This document shows positions 47,405 to 59,600 of a stretch of 64,000 nt of DNA, piece after piece (within the stretch, counting starts at the first letter, position 1; every line of letters begins with the position of its first letter). The position numbers and the translations under genes were made by a program. The notes under the pieces are model-generated. The model was not told the origin of the DNA. It searched no databases and saw only the letters and a program-made list of their open reading frames with translations. The DNA is taken from assembly GCF_009730915.1 (NCBI RefSeq), contig NC_052473.1, forward strand, positions 17,504,100 through 17,568,099, in the 5' to 3' direction. Origin of the DNA: Dioscorea cayenensis subsp. rotundata. Its lineage: Eukaryota > Streptophyta > Magnoliopsida > Dioscoreales > Dioscoreaceae.

Positions 47405-48599
47405 TGTTAGTGCAACCGCACTATTTATTGGCATGATTTGACACCAAGGCAGATAACGTGGCAACCATGGTGACAAGGCATAATTGATGACATGGAGAGT
47501 ATGGTGACATGGCAAGGAGACTTGGAGTGCAAGGCAAACATCTTGAAGATCTTGGTGGAGCTATTTTTAGTAAGTCTATAACATGGAGGCAAATATCTTG
47601 AAGATCATGGTGAAGCTATCTTAAAGATCTTGGTGGAGTTATTTTTGGCAATGCATTACATTTTGAAAGACAAGATCATATCAATACCATACTTAGAGAG
47701 ATATGATTGAATACTAAATATGGTGGAGCTTAATTAAAGAAAGATTTATTCATGGTGTGAATGAAGACTAATTGAAGATATGATTTGAAGAATCCTTGAT
47801 GAAGATTGATTGAAGTCTATTGAAAGCAAGATTTGAGGACCAAACTTGGGTGAATTGAAGATCAAGTTTGGAGAATCTTGAAAACCAAATTTAGGTGGAT
47901 TGAAGACTAAGTTTGGCAAGTTTCGTGAAGATGCACAAGGACGTGCGCCCCTTGCGAGGGGACTGCGTGATGAGGAACTGAGGAGGTAGGCTAGTTGCTC
48001 GCGATCGGGATCGGGAGATTTGGGTCGCATCGACTCGGACTAAGCACGACCGTGGAGGTTGATGGGTCTTGAGGTCGTCCCGCAACGTAACTGAACTCAA
48101 TCAAGTCGCTAGATCGTGGCCATGTTACAACATATGTTACAACATATGTTACAAAGGGGAGTCTGCAAATGACTAATTTCGAAGGTTTTTAAATTAGTAG
48201 CCGCGGAGATTCTAAAAGAGGTATGTGCTATATTTGGGACGTTGAGGCGTCTATATAAGCTACCTTGCTCGTAGATTGTAAATGTGACTCTAGGGTGACT
48301 TTTGGAGGAGAGTGTATAAGCACCAGACAATCTAGAGAGGGTAGTGATCTTTATTGTTGAGAGTGTGAGTGACAAGTGTTTGTACTCATGTATTTTTACC
48401 TCTTTTAGTGGATTGTTTATCTCCGGGCTTGGCCCCCCAGACATAGGCAAGTGGACGCCGAACTGGGTTACCAATCTTGTGTGTCTCCTTCTTGTTTTGT
48501 TTGTGTGAACTTTCTTTGATGGTTTGTGTGAAATCTATGAGTGCTTGAGTATTCCCTAAAACCCACAAGTCACACCGGTGGAACTAACATGAATTAAAT
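47405..48599 (+). mobile_element. Copia-type solo LTR (~1195 bp) nested in the Mutator-like element
   Basis: The ends TGTTAG and CTAACA are perfect 6-bp inverted repeats, flanked by GGAAT (47400-47404) and TGAAT (48600-48604), a 5-bp target duplication with one mismatch. A TATA-like CTATATAAG lies at 48251-48259. The 3' part contains CTCCGGGCTTGGCCCCCCAG and GACGCCGAACTGGGTTA, the kind of R/U5 sequence found at copia LTR ends. The U3 part holds short tandem repeats (CTTGAAGATCTTGGTGGAGC-type near 47540-47640, and CATATGTTACAA three times near 48120-48155). There is no internal domain. Confidence 0.82.
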
Positions 48600-48604
48600 T
48601 CTAT

Positions 48605-49097
48605 TCCCCTTTGTTATGATGAAGGTTATCCCGATGAAGCAAGGCATCATATCAAGATAACTCTTCTTCGTCATTATAAGCCTGAACAAGAAAGGATAAC
48701 TCATATCAGACTAGAAGACATGATCATTCCAGGAGATATCAAGAAACAAATAAAGTTATGGCGAGCATGTGCAATCTCTACTGATTAGAAAAGAACTTGC
48801 CTTACTATTGTTGAAAACCAGAGATGCCAAATAGTGCTGGAAACAAAAGTCTTGAAGGTATATGTTGACCAGTATATGTTCCCCATGTACTGCACATTCC
48901 CAAATCTAATTTCACAAATGGCAGCTACCGAACTTCACATAAAGAAGATCTATGCATGGACAAGAGAATTTCGTTTTGGAGATTATTCTAAGTTAAGCAT
49001 TCCCGCTGATATCTTAATGCTACCAAGTCCAGACGGATCTCCAAAAGGTTTAGACGACATTGCTGAACAGAATTTAGCCAACATGATGGAAGGATAA
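48605..49097 (+). pseudogene. Downstream part of the interrupted ORF
   Basis: Open protein-like sequence with one TAG near 48786. Before it come YDEGYPDEARHHIKITLLRH and IPGDIKKQIKLWRACAIS. After it come KVYVDQYMFPMYCTFPNLIS and KIYAWTREFRFGDYSKLSIP, ending NLANMMEG. It belongs with the frame left of the solo LTR. No known domain was recognised. Confidence 0.45.
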
Positions 49098-49640
49098 GAA
49101 GTCAGTTAAAGATTTTACTGAAGCCTCACTCTTCTCCTAAACTAAAGCAATATTTGTTTTTTTTTAGTATGTATAGGAGTCGAAGTTTTTTTAGTGTAAA
49201 ATAGGTTTGTGACTGTAGATAGTAATTTTACTCTTTTGTAAAACCTTGGGCTTGCCCATGGTTTTGTGAGTAGTTTTGTAAGAGTCTTGTCAAGTGTCTT
49301 GTCTGTACACTGTAGTAAAACCTTGGGCTTAAGTGGTTTTAGCCCATGGTTTTGTTGAGTGGTTTTGAGTTTTTTGGAGCCTATATAAAGCCTCTTGGTT
49401 TGCAAGGTGGAGGCATGACCAAACTCATAACCAAACACCCCACCCCCATCATATGAAATAAAATAATCCTTTTATCTTTCTAAATATTCTCTCCCTTGTT
49501 CTTGGTGCATGCACATATCTCTCTACTCTTTTCTAAGCTAAGCTTCCGACTTCATAACATTTACTTCACTTTGGACTTTAGAGCTTCCATCCCACATCTT
49601 GGATGAGCCCCAAGTAAATTGAAAAGCATCCCCAAAGATC
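49098..49640. other. Non-coding region of the Mutator-like element
   Basis: Contains a duplicated phrase (GTAAAACCTTGGGCTTGCCC near 49238 and GTAAAACCTTGGGCTTAAGT near 49315) and a TATA-like GCCTATATAAAGCC at 49378-49391, which suggests an LTR- or promoter-like segment. No ORF. Confidence 0.4.
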
Positions 49641-49950
49641 CCCGATTTTTTTAAAAATAATTTTTATAATTTTTTATAACTTTAATAATTTTTATAATTT
49701 TTTACATAAATTTTAATTTTTTATAATTTTTAATGCCTTATAATTTTTTATAATTTTTTAAAAAATTTATATTATTTTAGTAATTTTATATTAATATTTT
49801 AAACCACATCAACAGTATTTAATGGAGAAATTAACGGCTATTTAATAAAAAGACTTGATTTACACAATTGAAAAAATACATGAATAAAATTAGTAAACTT
49901 CTTTGGGACGAAATGACTATAATAGAAGGACCATTTGCGGGTTTTCACCC

Positions 49951-50294
49951 TATTTTTTGCCATCCCCTGGACATTTAATAAAATTCAACAGCAGACATTC
50001 ATCACCCAAAAGTTCAATGCATCAGATTATAACTGAGGAATATCTGAAAAAAATAAAAGGGAATTTAAAAAATATATATATTTCATTGCACACAATCACA
50101 AACTATAACTTTATGATTTATATTTTGCACCCCTGATAATAATGCATTCATTTTCAGAGCTTAAGGGGCTTATGATGATAGATACACCTGAGAATTGATA
50201 ATTGATGGTATAATCAAGATGTTGATGACAAAAAAGAAAAAAAAAAATAATGCCTTGTTAGGGCATATCACAATTTCTTAGGGCAAGCAAAAGT
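49951..50294. repeat. Segmental-duplication arm B, right part and 3' flank of the AFG1-like gene
   Basis: From about 49972 the sequence matches 28625 onward (AAATTCAACAGCAGACATTC in both) and continues through the 3' end of the AFG1-like gene to about 51592. Confidence 0.85.
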
Positions 50295-53200
50295 TCAAGA
50301 AGTTTTCTCCTGGTGGTTTGCTTCATGTTGTTCCAAGTATTCTCTGCTGTTCATCTCGGTCAATCTGAGAAAAAACAATGAAAATTTAAGGACAATTAGG
50401 GCACAAATTGATGCATGGACTTGAAAACAGTTTGCTGCAAAAAAGATTTCAATTGTATGACTATATGGCTTTTAGGTTGTCGAGAAATTAAATTAATTAG
50501 AGTTTCTTTAATCCTTCAAAGGACATAGATGGTATAGATTTGGATAATTAGGGTTCCGTAGTTCGATCAAAGTGGTAATGATTTTACTAATTTAGCCATT
50601 TCTGAAACCATTAACTGCAACGAAAAGAAAGATTAATTGTAAGAATTAAAAGAGACATTAATTAGGGATACTTCAAGGAACAGGGAAGGGTTGTGACAGT
50701 GGATCAGACATAAACTATCTATATTTGGTACTGACAAGTATAATGCTAATGATAAAGAGTATTTGACTCTGGTTTTCTGGCAATGGCATGACTCTGATTA
50801 GGGTTTCAATGATCCTGAGTCAAAAAATAACTGTGTCTATTGTGCAAATTATAGGTAAAAAAAAATACTCTCAATTTTTCTTAGGAAGAGTTTAAAGATA
50901 ATCCAAAGGATACCTGCTAATGGTGCGGTCTTTTGCAAATCCCAACTCATTGTCCACACAGAGATCGAGATCGTCACTTTTCAGTGATCTTGAAGAGGTT
51001 CTTGGTGAAATTTTCTGAGCATCAGCAACTGTGACAATTTTTTCAAATAGCTCAACCGGTGATGCCTCAGCTGTACACATCAACCTTGCCTTATTTTCAT
51101 ACATAACCTGTAAACAAGAAAGTTCAATATCACATGCATCTCACATTTTGAAAAAAAGCATCACTAGTAACTAACTTTTTCGATTAAGTGGTAACATAGT
51201 ATGCGAAACTTAACAGCAGTAACTGCAAGAATTTGCCAAGGAGTTGCAAAGGTAACATTTAATGTTGAGAAAACCAAGTTGCTTTGTGAATGGTGGTATA
51301 TAGTATATCAAGTATCATTCAAAGAAACTAATTGGACTGCCTAAAAAGTAAAAACATCAATAAGGGTATTGAGATACTGGGATACAAGTGTTCCTTGATC
51401 TCAAGGTGGAATAAAAAGCTAAATACACCATCTTGTATCTATCAAGTAATTAGAGAAGCTATTCATTTCAACGTCAACCTGAAATCATCCATACTGTTGA
51501 GATCCAAAGAATAAGTGTTTAATCTAAGTATTCACATGCAATACAAACCAGTGAATTCAAAGGAAGGTAATTCAAAGCCCAAAACTGAATGAAAATGAAC
51601 TCCGATTAGAAAAAAATTTAATAACCAATGAGGGGAAAATGGCATAGATAGGTATGAGTCATCATCAAAACTCACGTCACTAAGAAAACCCATTGAAATT
51701 TAACAATATCCAAAAAATTGGATAAACAATGGCAGGAATATGATATCATTCAAAATTTAAAACAAAAAATAGAGAGATGGTAACCTACATCAACTAGAGT
51801 GACAAACCGGTAAGCAGCTGTTCGGTTATGGAGACTGAATTTGGGAACCCCATCCAATGCTAGGGTGTGAAATTTGTCTGCAAGGCAAAAATAAATAAAG
51901 ATGTGAATCAGTCAAATTATGTTCAACAAATTTAAACAATGACTAAAAATTCGATTCTAGAAGTAATAGGGAATTAAATTTACTGATAAACAACATGCTT
52001 TAATGTGCCATAAGTCCGATAACTCACTAAACAATCCAAAATAGTCTGCGGCTCCCAAGGGTCTATCACAAAGATCTTCAAAAGGAAAGTAAGCACATCC
52101 ATTAGCGCCTAGGGGAACCTAAAGAGCAAACGAAATTGTTTTTGAGAGCCAATGAGATGGAAATGAGAACCTTTAATCACATGCAAATGAACACATAAAA
52201 TTTCAATTCTAAGAACCAACCTGCAGTGTTCGCCCCATGACAACTTCCACAACTTGAGGCACTGCTTTCTCTTCTCCCACTAATTGATAGAACTTTTGTC
52301 GGAGTAGTCCAGAATCATCTTTCTCAATAAAATAGAAACCTTGTTGAGCCTGCCCAGAAAAAGTTATAAACCTTGTCACCAAATGATTAAAAGCATTGAA
52401 AGTCATATCCCATTCTAACAAATTCAAAATGAACAAGAAAGAAAATAACTCACCGATGTCATTTTCCGATAGTCAGTTGAAGAACCAATTTCATGAACCA
52501 CACACCTCTCCTGGATCATTGAATTCATTAGCAAGACTTACTAATTGGAATCACAAGAAATGATGAATAAACATAATTCCCACAGACCATGAGAATACCT
52601 TCAATGTGGCAATGAAGGGTAGAAACAGATCCCTCTGCAAGCCACCCTCATATAGATGATCTGGAGCACGATTAGAAGTAGCAACAAGAACCTAAAATCA
52701 TTCAAATTTCATTGAGAAATGCATTGATGTAGCAACAATAACACAAGAAGACAACAAAAGATGAACAGGAGCACATACAACGCCTTTACTGAACAGATGT
52801 GAAAAAAGACGATTTAATATTAAAGCATCAGCAACATCAGTCACCTGTGAAATTGGTAATTTATAAAACACATTAACCAACCAAAGGAAAATGTCAAGAA
52901 CCATGTTTGACAGAAAGTTGATCGAAAAAAAGAACCTACCCTGCAAAGTATAACGTACCATAAACTCATCAAGACATAATAAAATGGACTCATCTGATAT
53001 CTCTCCCGCTACAACCTCGAGTGGATCTGCAACCCCCTTGTGCTTCTACAACCATAGATTACAAAAAATATCATGCCAAGTCAATCATTAAGGAAGCAGC
53101 TTATAGTGCATTAATCTAGTTTAAATGAACATCCCTGAATTTTTGAGTCATTAACAGAAGCTGCAGGGTACATTTTCATCAGCTTTAAGTCATACAGTCA

Positions 53201-55022
53201 ACTCAAAATCATGCCAGCTTATAGTGCATTAATCTAGTTTAAATGAACATCCCTGAATTTTTGAGTCATTAACAGAAGCTGCAGGGTACATTTTCATCAG
53301 CTTTAAGTCATACAGTCAACTCAAAAATCATGCCAGCTTATAGGGCATTAATCTAGTTTAAATGAACATCCCTGAATTTTTGAGTCATTAACAGAAGCTG
53401 CAGGGTACATTTTCATCAGCTTTAAGTCATACAGTCAACTCAAAATCATGCCAGCTTATAGTGCATTAATCTAGTTTAAATGAACATCCCTGAATTTTTG
53501 AGTCATTAACAGAAGCTGCAGGGTACATTTTCATCAGCTTTAAGTCATACAGTCAACTCAAAATCATGCTATTAACTGACAGATTGAAGCCAAATAAACA
53601 GAAAATCTTGGGTTAACTTCACCTGCAGGCGGCTATGGACATTTAGCATGAAATCATGGAAGTGTATTCTCTTTATCCTCCAATTAGATGGTCTGCAAAA
53701 AGGAATACATCCGAAAGTCAGCCAATCAGTGAAACATATAAATATTCAAAACATGGTGAAACTTATACATGGTCAAATGCAATAGATGTTGTGGGATTAT
53801 GATCAAGATTCCATAACAGAAATACTGCTGTCAATCATAATAGTTGAAAGCATGATAAATAAATCCCATGGATTCACTCTGTACCACAACTTCAGATTGA
53901 CATTATTAAGAAGAATTTTGTGGAGACATCAATTGTGCAAAGCCCTTCAAATGTTTCATATCAATATAAATCGCCACGAATTAGGGAGTAAATATTTCAG
54001 ATGCAATAGTTGAAGTTCTCATTGAAGAAAACAACAGTGAATTGACATAGAAAGACTCCAAAAACAGAACTTCAAATATGGAAAGAATCATCTAACCAAG
54101 AACTTACAATTGATCATAAAACAGATCCATGAGCATTGTCTTTCCAGTGCCAACTCCACCATATAAGTAAAGCCCTTTGACAGGAGAATATGAAGACTGA
54201 GGAACGAAACGAGACCATAGCCACCTACTTCTGTAATGATAATATGATATAGCTCAATCTTGAGAATAAAAGAATGTGCAATTCCTATTTTAAACTGAGC
54301 AACCCAGCCATATATTTCAAAACCACCACAATAAAGATTAATGGTAAGGATCAATTACCTTCCACTTTTCTCAGATGCTTTATACCTATCCAACTGACAA
54401 CTCTGTTCATTCTCAACAAGCTCTTCAAATAGCCTCTGTAGCAAATGCAAGGTATCAATCTGCACAGTAACAATCCAAATTCAACTCGTGAGACCCACCA
54501 ATATCAAAGAATCTAATAAAAACTTAAGCAATTCCTATCTACCGTCGATTTACAAACCTGAAAACTATCACCATCAGTAAGCTCTCCTAATGCAATTCTC
54601 CGCTCATACTCCATCAAAGGACCAACTTTTCTAACATCATCCACTAAAGCAGATTCTAGAATCGATAACAGAAACCAGCATATACAAATGAATCGTCTTA
54701 AAAAGAAATAACATGAACAGTACGGATCATTCTAATCAAACCACATGTAAAAACACAAACTTTTAAGAAATTCTCAGGCAAACAGTGTGGCTGGAAGAAA
54801 ACCTGAAGAAGAAGAACCACTGACTGCAAAAGTGGAAATGGACAGCTTCCTTGAAAACATGTGTAGGCTTTGGTATCCACAGAAGTCTGGATTCTGTGAA
54901 AATAAACCAGTAGGATTGCTAAAAATCCAAACTTTACGATTACCCTGAAATCCATAAACTCCTCCGCTCCGAAGTCGGGAGGCGCCGCGAGCAAGACGAA
55001 GAACTCGAGCTACACTTCTCAT
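50295..55022 (-). CDS. AFG1-like: AFG1-like ATPase (mitochondrial AAA-type), 14 exons
   Basis: A 495-aa protein of the AFG1/LACE1 family, ATPases of the mitochondrial inner-membrane/matrix side that help degrade or handle mitochondrially encoded respiratory subunits (family knowledge). Exons: 54803-55022, 54558-54655, 54359-54459, 54108-54230, 53623-53692, 52959-53045, 52779-52844, 52599-52691, 52454-52510, 52221-52349, 52028-52118, 51789-51877, 50914-51107, 50295-50364, all in phase. The N-terminus MRSVARVLRLARGASRLRSG is Arg-rich without acidic residues, fitting a mitochondrial transit peptide. Walker A is GGVGTGKT (Lys170, Thr171) and Walker B is LLCLDEF (Asp230, Glu231). The VATSNRAPD stretch fits sensor 1. 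The C-terminus RLTEMNSREYLEQH is family-typical. A decayed copy of its last two exons lies at 28625-30195. Confidence 0.95.
53098..53569. repeat. Four near-identical 118-bp tandem repeats in AFG1-like intron 5
   Basis: Units start with AGCTTATAGTGCATTAATCT at about 53098, 53216, 53335 and 53453 (the third has AGGGCATT). Each contains CTGAATTTTTGAGTCATTAA and TTTTCATCAGCTTTAAGTCA. Differences are limited to an extra A and one or two substitutions, so amplification is recent. The array lies between exon 5 (53623-53692) and exon 6 (52959-53045) and breaks no splice site. Confidence 0.95.
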
Positions 55023-56400
55023 TATCTACATGCAAAAACAAGAATTACAACCTAAAAATCCATGATCAATCTCCGATACCTTAAAAAATCACAAATTTAT
55101 AGAAAAAAAATCATCGATTCTTGGGGAAAACAACGAGATAAAATACAACAAGATCATCAAACCAAATAATAAAAAAAGTCGAGCTAAAATTCTCATAATC
55201 TACATGCAAAAAACAAGAACTACAACCTAAAAACCCATGATGGACCTCTCGATTCCTTCAAAAATCACAACTTTATATAAAGAAATCATCTATTCTTAGG
55301 GAAAAAAAAAGGAGATACAACACAACAAAAACATCAAACCAAATCAAAAATAAATTAACTAAAATCAAAAATCACAAATCCAAGGAAATTACGCACCCGA
55401 AATCGTCCAGACGATCAAAATTGGGAGCCGAGACGCAATTCAGCGGTAAATCTCTTATCAGACCCGGTGGACTCGGAGGTCCACCAAGTCCCCACGGTGA
55501 AACCCTAGAATCCAGGAACAACGAAGCAGGACGATGGAGATCGCCACGTTTTCTTCGAAGCGGCTTCGAATTCAGTGCTCCTTTTGCTTCGCCCTTTTCG
55601 GAGAAATATTTCACTTCACTACGAAATTATGGGAACACGAAACGCGTTTCCCCTCGTCCCCCGCGTTTCCCCGCGTTTCCCGAGCGGGAAACGTTCTTAT
55701 CCGTATGCGTTGTTAGTGTTTAACAATTTATTATGAGTCATGTCAGTGGATGACACGTTGGTCATGTAATTAAGACAAATTTTTAATGATTTAAATATAT
55801 TTTTTTTTTTTAGAGAAATTTTTTATATTTTATTTTCAACAAAAAAAAAAGTATAAACTATTTTTTATTCGTCAAAGATTCCGACGTGAATGAGGCCAGG
55901 TTTGCACGCACCGCCTTCCTTTCGTGTGGAGAGTTATTTTTTATTTTTAAAATTAATTAGAATTTGACTTTTTAAAAAAAAACAAATTATAATTCTAAAA
56001 ATTAAATATATCAATTTATTTTATTTTATTTTTTAATAATTCTATTGAATGTTTATTACATGATATTTTCTCAGTTTTTTTATTTATCAATTTTACTTAA
56101 TTCATATAAATTAAAAAAATTGATTAAAGTTTGTTAATAATCTAAATTTTATAAAAAATATATTAACTTTTCAATATTATACTCATTTAAAATATATTTT
56201 AAAAAAATATATAGTTAAAATTTATAAAAAATTGTAAACATATATTAAATATAAAAGATAAATTTGAAAAAATAATATTTAATATTGCATAAAATTTTTA
56301 AATGAAAAAGTAAAAAGTAATAAAGAAAAGTTCTAAAAAAATTGTTTGGAACTTTTGTTATTTAACTATAATAAAATTTCTTAATATTGAGAACAACGAA
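55023..56400. promoter_or_regulatory. AFG1-like upstream region with GC-rich island, then AT-rich DNA
   Basis: 55390-55710 is GC-richer than the surroundings and probably holds the minus-strand promoter or 5' UTR of the AFG1-like gene. ACATGCAAAAAACAAGAA-type and AACCTAAAAA(A/T)CCATGAT phrases are duplicated (about 55028-55060 and 55202-55240), a local duplication of about 180 bp. From 55760 to the tRNA the sequence is AT-rich without a gene. Confidence 0.45.
55674..55693. promoter_or_regulatory. 20-bp dyad CGTTTCCCG-AG-CGGGAAACG with E2F-type core
   Basis: Perfect 9-bp arms around AG. On the minus strand it contains TTTCCCGC, which fits the plant E2F consensus TTTSSCGC. Two further CGCGTTTCCC copies precede it (55643-55652 region and 55662-55671). 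It lies about 650 bp upstream of the AFG1-like start codon and is the strongest symmetric motif in that island. The role is inferred. Confidence 0.5.
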
Positions 56401-56472
56401 TCCGTTGTAGTCTAGTTGGTTAGGATACTCGGCTCTCACCCGAGAGACCCGGGTTCGAGTCCCGGCAACGGA
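56401..56472 (+). tRNA. trnE-CTC: tRNA-Glu (anticodon CTC)
   Basis: A 72-nt cloverleaf. The acceptor stem pairs TCCGTTG with CAACGGA. The D arm contains TAGTCTAGTTGGTTAGGATA, the anticodon stem is CTCGG/CCGAG around loop CTCTCAC, so the anticodon is CTC. The T arm CCGGGTTCGAGTCCCGG contains the B-box GGTTCGAGTCC. There is no intron, and CCA is not encoded, as expected for a nuclear gene. A T-run (56475-56480) directly downstream serves as a Pol III terminator. Confidence 0.97.
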
Positions 56473-56474
56473 AA

Positions 56475-56480
56475 TTTTTT
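56475..56480 (+). terminator. Pol III T-run terminator of tRNA-Glu
   Basis: Six consecutive T residues start three bases after the discriminator region of the tRNA gene, a normal RNA polymerase III stop signal. Confidence 0.8.
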
Positions 56481-56672
56481 ACCTTTTTTAACATAAATTT
56501 CAATAGTTTATTTTTTTCTTATAAAATTTGCAGCATAATTTCACCATTATACATTAAAAAATAAAATTAATATATCAATTTGCTCTTTTTTTTTTCCTGT
56601 TCCTTAAACAAAGATGATAACAAACCATTCTCACAAGTTTCTAATCAAATCACAAACTATCATCTAAATATT

Positions 56673-59600
56673 TCATTCCAAATGCTTCTCTATTGAAAGA
56701 GGAATTATCTCACCACCACCAGAAGTCTGAATGCCATATGTTGCTTCTTCATTCATGCTCAAGTTTTCAATCATTCTTCCTGATCTGATTTCAGAAATAA
56801 ATTAGTTTCAGAAACAGTAAAACTAAATCAAAAAAATCAATCCAAAGATCAACAAATTCAATTTGATTTCATCTTCAGTTTTTCTCTGATCATTTCTCAT
56901 TGTAAACATTAGTGAAAGATACTACCTTTTAAGTAAGCTTGAACTCTGATTTCCTAAGGAAATTGGCCCGGAAAATTCACTGATATGTTCTTCAATCTGC
57001 GCCGATATTAATATAAATCAGTCTGGTCACCATTCAATTTTTTTTTTTGTTTAAAAGAGAGCTTGAAAGAATGCAATCTTACAGTTTCATTGTCAATATG
57101 TTCAACTTCAGTAGGCTCTGAATTTTCAGTGTTCTTCTCCTTTTGAAGAGCATTCATGCATTTACACATAAAGAATAGGAGGATTCCGCCGAGGAGTAGC
57201 ATCATAATGATCTCGACAACAATTGCTGATCCAAGTACTGCAATTTTTCATGTGGCAACACTTAATCAAAGTCTGTAAAATAAAATTTGTCGAATTACTT
57301 AACAAACTTACAAAGTGCTGCTGTTGAACTGATTGGTTTTCTTCTGACAAGATTCACTGTGACCTTAGTAGACAGTGGCAATGACATTTTTTCGGTACAG
57401 TCTGGATAACAACCGTAATTCCCCATGTCATTAACCGAAATAGTCAGTAAAGCATCATCATCTTTCTCTCCCTGAATGAAGAAGAGTATAAGTAGTTTGG
57501 ACGCTTCGAAATGTTCATATACCTCAATGTTCCTTAATGCTAATTCTTCAAACTTCTCTTGGCTTAGTATTTGAAGTGAGAATATAATTCAGAGTCTAAG
57601 ATCTAAACAGCATAATATTATCTTTCCAGTAGACAAAAGAACTTACTTGATACAACACCTTCTGCATGGCATTGTCACAATCTTCAATTGTACCTCGAAA
57701 TCTAAATCCTTTTCCATTCAGAACAAAATGGTTTGAGATAGCAACGAAAGTCTGAAGGGGTTCCCAGTGGTGCTTGTTTTTAAGCTTCAGTTCTGCAGTG
57801 TGGAGAAGATTTACTGGAAGACTTGTTGATAACATTCCATCATTTACTTCCATGGAGAACGCAACAACAAACTGAGACTTATCTGGAAAACAAATTTCAA
57901 ATCATGATTAAGAGGTGTAACTTAGGCGGAAGATGCATTATCGAACTGATCTGTTCCATGTTTAAATGATCTGAATTTTAGGAAGGCTACATGTTATAGA
58001 ATCTTTCAGCTTACTAATTTACCTGAAAAACTATTAAGATCTTTGTCTGCAATGGAGAAGTTAAATGCATCTCTGTCCTTGTTAAAGATCTGAAATCTGG
58101 CAGTTGTTTCTTTCTCCTCCAAGATTATAAACTGTGGAGCAAATATAGTTGGAGGATCATTGATAGGCTCCACAAATACTGGAACATGAGCATCTTGTAT
58201 TCCATTTTTATTCATAGCATATAAATCGATAATATCGTTTCCATAGAAGTTCTCATTTCTGCATAAAAAGAATAAAAGCAATCAGTTGCGGCATTTAACA
58301 AAAGAGACACAAAAAAAGTGTCTCTTTTGAGAAGCCAAACATCAACCACCTATTGATCACATGTTCTATATGAATAAAAAGTGTTCTAATTTACAACACA
58401 AATTCAAAGTCATAGAGTATTTTGTGTTTATTTCCAACTGACAGTTCCAGATTTAGTACCCGAGATATTGAATCCACTGCAGAGCAAAGTTGATTGATTC
58501 AACATGGCCGGTTAAAATCAAATCTGTACCAGGCATACCACCTCTACTCACTGAAAGTTTATTTCTCCCAGGTTGCCAAAGTTGTAATGGAATTGGAGCA
58601 AGAAATACAGAACCAGATTGTGCACTCACAGTAATAGATATGTTTTCTTTGATGTCTGAATATCTAACTTCAAACCCAGAGAAACCACTGCAAAAACAAT
58701 TTGATAAGAATAATTTGAAAACTCAAATCTAAAGCATAACACAATACATGTTTGATAAAAAACTTACCCAAATTGGGGGCTTATAACATCTTCAGTTACA
58801 TGCAAGTGAACTGGTAAAGATACAAACTGAGGTGGTTTGCACAGGATGGATATAGTAGCAATACCAGTAGCAACATTCTGATTCACATCAGAAATTGTGT
58901 AAGAAAAGGAATCATTACCATAAAATCCTTTGTACGGAGTGTATCGGAAAAGATGTCCATATGGTAGCAGTGACCCATGAAATGGCTGTGCCAAAGTGGA
59001 AACAACAGCAAGTTCAAATCTGTTTAGTGTTCATAACCAATTGATAATACAATTAAAATAGTCAGCTTATGGAGTGAAGATGATAGAGAACTTGTAGTTA
59101 TGAAGTATGGTGTATCAATTGAACATGAGTGTATGCGTGTATATATGTATGAATGCATGAATGTATGCATGTATGCATGCATGCATCTCAAACCAAAGCA
59201 ACTGAAGAAACCTGATAAATTGTGCAAACAGAGACAAGGAAATCCAAACAAAGTAATAGGAAGACAGACGATCATGCTACATTGCTAATAGCATGAAATA
59301 ACTGCTATGCAGTATGGTGGCTAGAGTAGGAATCTTACTATCAATGATTCAATTATAACAGCTTCGCCGGTGGCAACATAGTCATTTGACAGAACATCAA
59401 ACAGAATTGATTCATCTTCCCATACAGATATGCTATCATTGTGAGCTTCAGGAAAATATTCTCCTGCCATAAAAGTTTTTAAGATTCAATAGCATGAAAT
59501 TAAAAGAAAACAAATCATGTTGAAAAATTGGAATATTTGGTTTACTATTCCATGGAGATAACAGTGGATGGGAATTTTTAATATGTTTATAGGTCAAGAG

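Larger units (their letters stand above)
44807..49950. mobile_element. Mutator-like element (~5.1 kb) with long terminal inverted repeats and foreign ORFs
   Basis: The left end GGTAAAATCCCTAAAATACT and the right end, read inverted (GGGTGAAAACCCGCAAATGG), continue as imperfect inverted repeats for 200 bp or more. Shared blocks include CTATTATAGTCA, TTTTTTCAATTG and TTAAAATATTAATA. Flanks are TATTTTTTT (44798-44806) and TATTTTTTG (49951-49959), a 9-bp target duplication with one mismatch, as expected for Mutator-type transposition. A further inverted pair sits inside the left end (about 45165-45250 against 45505-45595, sharing GTATGAAACTC). No MuDR-type transposase was recognised. The interior carries several A-rich ORF pieces and a nested solo LTR. 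Confidence 0.78.

Noticed and set aside
47746..48474. Minus-strand ORFs of 94 and 121 codons
   Set aside because: They lie inside the copia-type solo LTR, antisense to its TATA-like box and R/U5 region, with low-complexity or no domain content.
44807..49097. Endogenous pararetrovirus
   Set aside because: The A-rich sense strand and split ORFs made me consider it, but I could not see reverse transcriptase, RNase H, protease or movement-protein signatures. Left as unidentified cargo of a Mutator-like element.
55421..55723. Plus-strand 100-codon ORF in the GC-rich island
   Set aside because: Open on both strands because of GC-rich composition. It is better explained as promoter/5' UTR DNA of the AFG1-like gene.
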